Source: Umbilicaria muhlenbergii (lineage: Eukaryota > Ascomycota > Lecanoromycetes > Umbilicariales > Umbilicariaceae). Taken from it: a stretch of DNA of 64,000 bases. The notes beneath the pieces are model-generated. The model saw only the letters and a list, made by a program, of their open reading frames with translations. It was not told where the DNA came from and ran no database searches. Positions 57,968 through 64,000 of the stretch are shown piece by piece (position 1 is the first letter of the stretch; every line of letters begins with the position of its first letter). The position numbers and the translations under genes were made by a program. The stretch covers positions 2,847,992-2,911,991 of the forward strand of contig KK106982.1 in assembly GCA_000611775.1 (NCBI GenBank), given 5' to 3'.

Positions 57968-60890
57968 CTAATGCGGTCGACTTAACCCTTGTCGCGCCTA
58001 CACCCCCATCAGCAAAAATTCCGCCAGGAACAGACACAAACTCAGGAATACGAGCCAACAACATACCTTCATCATCTCAATCCTCGCCTTGAGCTGACTC
58101 GTAACCTCCGCCGCCCTCTTCCAACTCTCGATCGGCTCGCCCGTCCCATTTCCATTCCCATTCACCCCCGTCCCATTCGCTCCTCCACTCTCTCCCGCCC
58201 CCCCCGTCTCCCTCCCACTAAATCCCATCCTCGCAGGCGCGCTCTGATCCCTCCCCCCCACCGCCGGACTCCCCACCGCGCCCTTCCCGCCCGCCGCGTC
58301 CAAACTCCCATTCTCCTTCTCCTCACTCGGCGAACGGACATAACTCCTCGCGCGCCGCCACCCCATCTCCCGCCCCCCGGCATTCCGTTCCGTCCCCCGA
58401 TCCCGATCCGCGCCCTCACCTCTCGGTCCCCTTCCCCCGCCATCCACGCCGATGTCGCGGTAAATCCGCTCCCCCACATCCGCCCCAATCGCTGCCTCGG
58501 GACTCGCCCCCCTCCCCACCCGACTCAACTCGCGCTTCAACCGGTCCATCTCCCGCTGCAGCCTCTGCACCGCCTCTTCCGCCGCCTCGGCATCCGATCG
58601 CGCACGGACAAGCTGCGTCTCCTTCGCCTTCACACTCAGCACATCCCTCGTGTGGTCCTCGATCAGCTGTGCGTTTTGATTCTGCAACTCGTGGATCTGG
58701 GACAGGAGTTTGGATTTGTCGTGGCGGAGGTCTTCGGCCGTGCGGTGGAGATGGTCCTTTTCGGCGCGGAGGTCGTCGAGTTCGGCGCGCTCGGCGGCGG
58801 TGATGCCGGCGGGGGGAGGGGGAGGGGAGGGTTCGGAGGAGGTGGTGGGTGGGGGTTTGCCGAGGGGCCGGCCGGCGAGACCGCGGCTGCCGAGGCCGAG
58901 TTTGGGGGCGGGAGTGGCGGCTCGGGGGTGGGGGGGGATGCGTTTCGTTTGGGGGAGGAGAGGTTGCTGGGGCCTGCGAGGCGCTTTTGTAATTTCAGAC
59001 CTCCGGAGGGAGGGGCTAGGCCTGACTTTGGGGGTCCACTTAGTTTCGAAGGTATACTCCTGCCTGTCGTTGATCTCGGCTGCAGTGGTGCGGAGGCGGG
59101 CTCTTCAGCTTGTGGTGTTGATGCCCTTGGGACGGGTTTCTTGGCGCTTGCGGCGGCTTTTGCGATGGCTTTTTGGCCAAAGACCTTTTTTGGAGGAGCA
59201 GCTGCCGCTTTTGGTGGTGGAGCAACGGGCTTGGGCTTGTTCTTCGCCTTTACCTCTGCCGCCTCGAAATACTCCTTTATCTTGGTTTTTCGGATGTCGT
59301 CCAGACCATCAAGATACGGGTTCATCGCTCGTTCTCCCATAATCTTCATGAGTGTGCCGAGGATCTCAGCGCCTCCAGCCCTGGTGACTTCGGTGGATTC
59401 CGTCAATAGCTTTTTAGCAGCATCGGCTATGGATTTGACCTCTGGGTCTGAAGGCACTTCTCTGGTATTCTTGAGACATCGAATCAGGAATTTCAGTGTC
59501 TCAAGCTTGACCTGGGGGTTCTTGTGCTTCAAGAACTCGAGAATTTCTTCCAGACAGTCTGTCAGATTGGTCGAGGCGAACACCGAATCCAAGGCTTGTC
59601 CCAAAGCATCGGCGACCGACTGTTTCTTCTCCTTTAAGCGCTCTAGCATCGGCGACAGCACTCTGCTCCTATATCTTGCAAAGCTCTTTCGCTGACCTTT
59701 AGCAAGCACATCAATACAGTTTGCAGCAACCGTAACGACCGCAATGTTCGCGTCTTTCATGCACTTTGCCAGCGCTGCTATGATGTCGTCGTAAGGCCCC
59801 TCCTTAATTCGCGGCACGTTTGCCACTGCAAAAAAGGCATCCAAGGCGTCTTTTCGGTCCTTCCATTTCGTTGATGCCAAGTTCTCGAGGAAGTCTTTCG
59901 GAACCTTACTGAAGATATCCACAGGCTCGGTAAGATCAATCTCCTCTACCTCCTGTGGCTCGTCTTCAGCATCGTCCCCCCCCATTCCATCGTCCAATCC
60001 ACCACTAGCCGCAGCGGCTTCAACTGCCGCCTGTTGGGACTTTAGTAGCCTCTCCTGCTTTGGTGGCGGTTCCTGCTTGATTCCTTCGAACAACTTCTCG
60101 AGATCTTGTTGTTGTACTGGCTTGAGGTCATTCCAGAACAGTGGTTTCATCGCTTCGCGAAGCCATCTGTACATTTCGACGACCATATTTGTGGCCTCTG
60201 CTCTGACGTTCTTATCTGCATGTCCAAAGACTTTCGGGAGCGCTTTGAGAACCGGTTTTGGATCGATAACCTTGACGCCATAAGCATGGTACATGGCAGA
60301 TATTGCTGATAAAGTTGCTGCAATAATCTTCGGTTGCTTATGGGCTAGATGTGGGAGAAGTTCTTCGATAATCGGATCTGCTTTGTCCAGTTCGATATAC
60401 AGCATTAGTGCCTCTAACGAACTTTGCTTGGTGGCTGCTCGGGTGGAGGAAAGGCCTTTCTCAACTATGGGTGACACAGTGGAATTCCGAGTCCTAGGTT
60501 TATTGTCAGTTACGTTCGGTAGCATCGCAAGTACAAAATGCTCAGTCCTGCCTACCTCGTACAAGCCTGGGTCCCTCCGTATTTCAAGAAAGCACATAGA
60601 GCATTGATGCCCTCTTGTTGCGCCGCCACGTTCGAATCTGCGACAGCCCCTTTGAATAACCCTGGATCCTGTACAAACGGCTTGAACGCCGGATGTGATT
60701 CGTCCGGTGTCTTTTCGAACTCTTTTGCAGCATCTTCGTAGCCTTGCTTCCGAACCTTCCAATTCTAGAAGGGAGGTTCAGTCCATGTGCCAAACGAACG
60801 GAGAACTTGCCAAAGAGCTTTACGGACCTTGTGTACGAATCTGTCTGGAAGTGGCAAGGAGCTGAAGTCCTCCTCTACTGGTTCTGCCAT
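57968..60890 (-). CDS. STU2: XMAP215-family microtubule polymerase (Stu2/Alp14/AlpA), frame broken once
   Basis: Exons complement(57968..57997, 58067..60493, 60556..60764, 60828..60890). TOG domains capture tubulin and the protein tracks microtubule plus ends. Exon 1 encodes MAEPVEEDFSSLPLPDRFVH; splicing joins it to NWKVRKQGYEDAAKEFEKTP, then ...GTQACTR to TRNSTVSPIVEKGLSSTR (TOG1). TOG2 follows (FSKVPKDFLENLASTKWKDR onward), then a Pro/Ser/Lys linker with LGLGSRGLAGRPLGK, a coiled coil (AELDDLRAEKDHLHRTAEDL onward), and the ending ARIEMMK+ARQGLSRPH after a 69-nt intron. One defect: within the linker the frame shifts by one base near a run of eight G (58930-58937), between KRNASPP and ATPAPKLGLG. 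Family sequence clearly resumes in the new frame, so this is a real single-base difference, a sequencing error, or an unseen intron. Confidence 0.9.
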
Positions 60891-61689
60891 ACTGTGTATG
60901 TGTTAGGTGGCTTTCAAGCGTACACGGACCTAATAACATGGAGAGTTAGCGCGAGGTTGTAAGGGTTTCATCCTCCTATATGTCGTCGACGTCACCTCAC
61001 TTCACTCTCGAAACGATTTGGCCATCTTTCAGAGCAGGAGACAATACCGCAATAAACAAAGGTATTTGTAGTTGACTTGCCTTTAAGCTTGGGCCGAATT
61101 CCCACGGTGGTATCAGTTGCTTTATTAGTGCAGGGTGCTAGACGCTTCCTGTGCATGCAGCGGAAAACCCTCCAGAAAGTGTGACGACGTTCCAGGCAAG
61201 GCAGCCAAAGTTGCAACAGACTGTTGGTAGGTTCAAGATGCGATCCGGGTTCAAAGGCGAGTCTGTTGATGCAAACGACTGCGAGCAATTGTCTGGTTGC
61301 GAATGTCAACAACTACGCACGTCGCGCCGGTGATGGAATTATTTCGTAGCGCGACTTCAACGCTCCCCCACCAACAATTGAAGGTCACCCCACGGACGAG
61401 AGAACTATCCACATAAATTACAAGGATCATACCAGTATCAGTGGCCTTACTTGACATCAGGTTCATGCATCGTAATTGAGCCTCCAAAGCTTTTCCTGCG
61501 CTGCTATCTACAATCTTGCGGCCCTTCCTGAAACGCGTGAAAACAACCAAAGAAAGACCGTGCCCGAGTGACAACACAACTCGTATGAAAGAACGCCATT
61601 CAGCCTGGAGCGAGCATCACAAACAACGTACACATTGAGAAGCTTGAAAAGAGGAGGACTACGGCCTGGGAGCGTCTGCGGCTCTCGCC
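60891..61689. promoter_or_regulatory. divergent upstream region of STU2 and LIS1
   Basis: About 800 bp between two microtubule-regulator starts on opposite strands. Open frames here are short and unrecognised. Shared regulation is inferred from position only. Confidence 0.45.
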
Positions 61690-63194
61690 ATGAGCCAGCT
61701 TCTTACCACCAGGCAAGCAGAGGAGCTGTGAGTAAGGCACCGGATCCTTGGACATGCGAGGAAGGAGCTGAACATCTGTCAAGACACAAATCCATCATCG
61801 CCTACCTCACATCGACGAAGCTCTCCAACAGCGCCGCGGCCCTCCGGCAGGAGCTGAACATAGGCGACAGCTTCGACGATGCCACAAGCAAGAAGTATGA
61901 AGGCCTCCTGGAGAAGAAATGGACGAGTGTGGTCAGACTACAGAAAAAGGTTGGCTCATAACATGCCTTGTGGGAGTCCATTATTAACACCAACGCCCCT
62001 CAGATAATGGACCTCGAAACCCGCAACACCGCCCTCCAAACCGAACTCGACTCCGCAACCCCCACCTCCCTCTCCCGGCGCACCCTCGACCCCAGCACCT
62101 GGCTCCCCCGCTCCCCCGCCCGCCACACCCTGCAATCGCACCGCCTCCCCATCACAAGCCTCGCCTTCCACCCGATCTTCTCATCCCTCGCCTCCGCCTC
62201 CGAAGACGCCACCATCAAGATCTGGGACTGGGAGCTCGGCGAGCTCGAACAGACCGTCAAAGGCCACACGAAAGCCGTCCTCGACGTCGACTACGGCGGC
62301 CCCCGCGGCGGCACCCTCCTCGCCTCCTGCTCCTCGGACCTCACCATCAAACTCTGGGACCCCAGCGACGCCTACAAGAACATCCGCACCCTGCCGGGCC
62401 ACGACCACTCCGTCTCCGCCGTGCGCTTCATCCCCAGCGGCGCCGCCGGGTCGCCCGCGTCCGGGAACCTGCTCGTGTCCGCCTCCCGCGACAAGTCACT
62501 CCGGATCTGGGATGTGAGCACGGGGTACTGCGTGAAGACGCTGCGGGGCCACTCGGACTGGGTGCGAGCGGTCGCGCCGAGCTTCGACGGGCGCTGGCTT
62601 CTCTCCGCCGGCAACGACCAGACGGCGCGCCTGTGGGACGCCGCGTCCGGGGAGACGAAAGCGACGTTCCTCGGGCACGAGCACGTGGTTGAATGCGTGG
62701 CCTTGGCGCCCGCCGCCTCGTACGCGCATCTGGCCGCGCTCGCGGGGCTGAAGAAGGCGCCGCCGGGGAGTAGTTCGGGGGAGTTCTTGGCGACGGGGTC
62801 GAGGGATAAGAGCGTCAAGGTGTGGGATTCGAGGGGGACGTTGATAAAGACGCTGGTGGGGCATGATAATTGGGTTAGGGGGTTGGTGTTCCATCCGGGG
62901 GGGAGGTATCTGGTGAGTGTCGGGGACGATAAGTCGATGCGGTGTTGGGATTTGGCGCAGGAGGCGAAGTGTGTCAAGGTTATAGATGATGCGCATGCGC
63001 ATTTTGTGAGTTGTGTGAGGTGGGCGCCGGGGGTGGTGAGGAGTGCAGGAGTGGGAGAGAGTGGTGCGGCGGGGGTGAATGGGAATGGGAATGCGGTGGG
63101 GAAGAGGGATGATCCGGGGGGGGTCAAGGAGAGTATTAGATGTGTGATTGCGACGGGGAGCGTGGATTTGAACGTCAGGGTTTTTGCTTCGTAG
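61690..63194 (+). CDS. nudF: dynein regulator LIS1/NudF/Pac1
   Basis: CDS join(61690..61727, 61784..61949, 62004..63194), 464 residues, normal for the family. It binds cytoplasmic dynein with NudE and promotes minus-end transport and nuclear migration in hyphae. The LisH dimerisation motif (about 8-40) is rebuilt by the first splice, [13 protein letters not shown]+[16 protein letters not shown]. The coiled coil follows ([19 protein letters not shown]+[12 protein letters not shown]) across the second intron, which has a weaker GTTGGC donor and an ATTAAC branch-like site. Seven WD40 repeats run from about residue 100 to the end, for example [49 protein letters not shown] and [15 protein letters not shown]. 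Codon use changes inside the gene from C-ending in the first half to G/T-rich near the 3' end, without loss of motifs. Confidence 0.95.
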
Positions 63195-63569
63195 AAGGGT
63201 TAGCGTTGGTGTTGGGGGCTTAAGGTATCTGGCCGGGTCTTTTGTTTTGAGAGAGAGGGAAGGGGCTTAGATCTGCTTTATTGGGAGCATGGCTGCGGTG
63301 CTTCTCTGGTAGAGTATATTTACGGAAGACACCTTCAATGCTTGAACAATTGCACCTCACTATGGCGCAGGTGTATGGCAGCCATTTATTCAACTATGTC
63401 CTACATTACTGAAGAAGTTGCCATTTACCGCACTTCTTGGGTATCATCCTAGCTTTAATAAAACCACGCAAACGAGGATCCAAACGAGACCATTAAATGC
63501 GTTCGTCTGGTACCAGGCTGGCCAACCCAGACACCTCACGCATGACCATCCTTTCTATTCACGACAACG
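63195..63569. other. intergenic stretch between convergent genes
   Basis: Holds the 3' flanks of LIS1 and the cis-prenyltransferase gene. Nothing else seen. Confidence 0.5.
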
Positions 63570-64000
63570 TTATTTTATCTTCTTCGCGTGCCTTCTCCCA
63601 TTACTACTGATGTACGCTTTCTCCCTTTCCGCTACAATCTTCCTCCGCCACTGCCACTCCACCAACACTGGCAAGAAAGTCCACAGATCAAATTCTGGCC
63701 ACAAGCAATCAAGAAAGACGATTTCGGTATCCTGGTGACACTGCCAGAGCATGAAGTCGCTTAGTCGCGCGACCCCTGACGTCCGCACCAGCAGCTCTAA
63801 TGGTGGTGTCCCCGCGGTGAACATGTGGTCATCTAGGACTTTTGTGGTTATAGACTCGGGATCAGGGTAGTTGTTGGCGGGATGTTTGTCGTCAGTGAAA
63901 TGGGGAGATGTGTTTTGCGGGGGTGAATCAGGATGAAGGGTGGTAGATGTCGACGCCGAGTCCTCCGTGTCAGACGTGCCAGCCGAAGATGGAGAGCGAG
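63570..64000 (-). CDS. RER2: cis-prenyltransferase (dehydrodolichyl diphosphate synthase, Rer2 type), C-terminal part
   Basis: The frame is open from the right edge of the window (first full codon at 63998) to TAA at 63570-63572, so the N-terminal part lies outside; 142 residues are visible. Residues PPLELLVRTSGVARLSDFML and WQ match the conserved RTSGxxRLSxFxLWQ block of cis-prenyltransferases that binds the allylic substrate diphosphate, and LWPEFDLWTFLPVLVEWQW matches the family's final WPxF...LPV block. The enzyme makes the polyprenyl chain for dolichol at the ER. Upstream of the block is a Ser/Thr/Asp/Pro-rich linker (about 58 residues) typical of the insert in fungal Rer2. A short basic C-terminal tail (SSNGRRHAKKIK) follows. 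Confidence 0.85.
   Translation of the reverse strand, partial: RSPSSAGTSDTEDSASTSTTLHPDSPPQNTSPHFTDDKHPANNYPDPESITTKVLDDHMFTAGTPPLELLVRTSGVARLSDFMLWQCHQDTEIVFLDCLWPEFDLWTFLPVLVEWQWRRKIVAEREKAYISSNGRRHAKKIK

Noticed and set aside
58663-58930. Pro/Ala-rich C-terminal tail of the longest STU2 frame
   Set aside because: The family's linker and coiled coil continue in the neighbouring frame, so this tail is a shift artefact.

Overview
The window looks like nuclear DNA of a filamentous ascomycete (Pezizomycotina), most likely a dothideomycete. The reasons are short GT-AG introns (about 48-140 nt) with CTAAC/CTGAC-type branch sites, and orthologues typical of that group: an FWD-1-type F-box/WD40 protein, a NudF/LIS1 protein, a Pth11-like rhodopsin-domain relic and several conserved proteins known only from filamentous fungi. 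The class-level placement is inference; no rRNA or tRNA gene is present to anchor it.

Layout: (1) 1-13.9 kb holds the 3' part of a conserved fungal protein, NCS6/CTU1 (tRNA 2-thiolation) divergent from a three-exon glycerol kinase, a small Cys/His-rich protein with a 14-residue Ser/Thr repeat that only appears after splicing, a mitochondrial i-AAA protease (YME1/IAP-1), and an F-box-like protein. (2) 13.9-25.3 kb is a gene-poor stretch with two recognisable dead genes, an MFS transporter and a Pth11-like rhodopsin-domain receptor, plus minisatellites. (3) 25.3-34.2 kb holds a four-finger C2H2 transcription factor with poly-Gln tracts, a 3 kb gene-free stretch, the spliceosome-disassembly G-patch factor NTR1/TFIP11, and a 767-bp inverted-repeat element with a second inverted-repeat element nested in it. 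(4) 34.4-64 kb is dense in core genes: a 1045-aa conserved fungal protein, proteasome activator BLM10, GPI mannosyltransferase GPI18, FWD-1, the Cdc42 GEF CDC24, the XMAP215-family protein STU2, the dynein regulator LIS1/NudF, and the C-terminal part of a cis-prenyltransferase (RER2).

Most genes are independent housekeeping functions. Thematic neighbours are CDC24, STU2 and LIS1 (polarity and microtubules; STU2 and LIS1 are divergent over about 800 bp), and GPI18 and RER2 (glycosylation; RER2 supplies the dolichol lipid used for the mannose donor of GPI18). Exon structures were inferred by eye from splice sites, reading frame and family knowledge; none has transcript support here.

The most unusual feature is in CDC24. 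Its PH domain is split by a 1,326-nt, stop-free, repeat-bearing segment that begins with GT, ends with AG, is a multiple of three and sits exactly between codons, so the gene could encode either a 1474-residue protein or a standard 1032-residue one (an exitron-like arrangement). Other notable points are the spliced Cys/His protein with the 42-bp array, a tandem duplication that copied the GPI18 start codon into its own leader, a homopolymer frameshift in STU2, and the nested inverted-repeat element.
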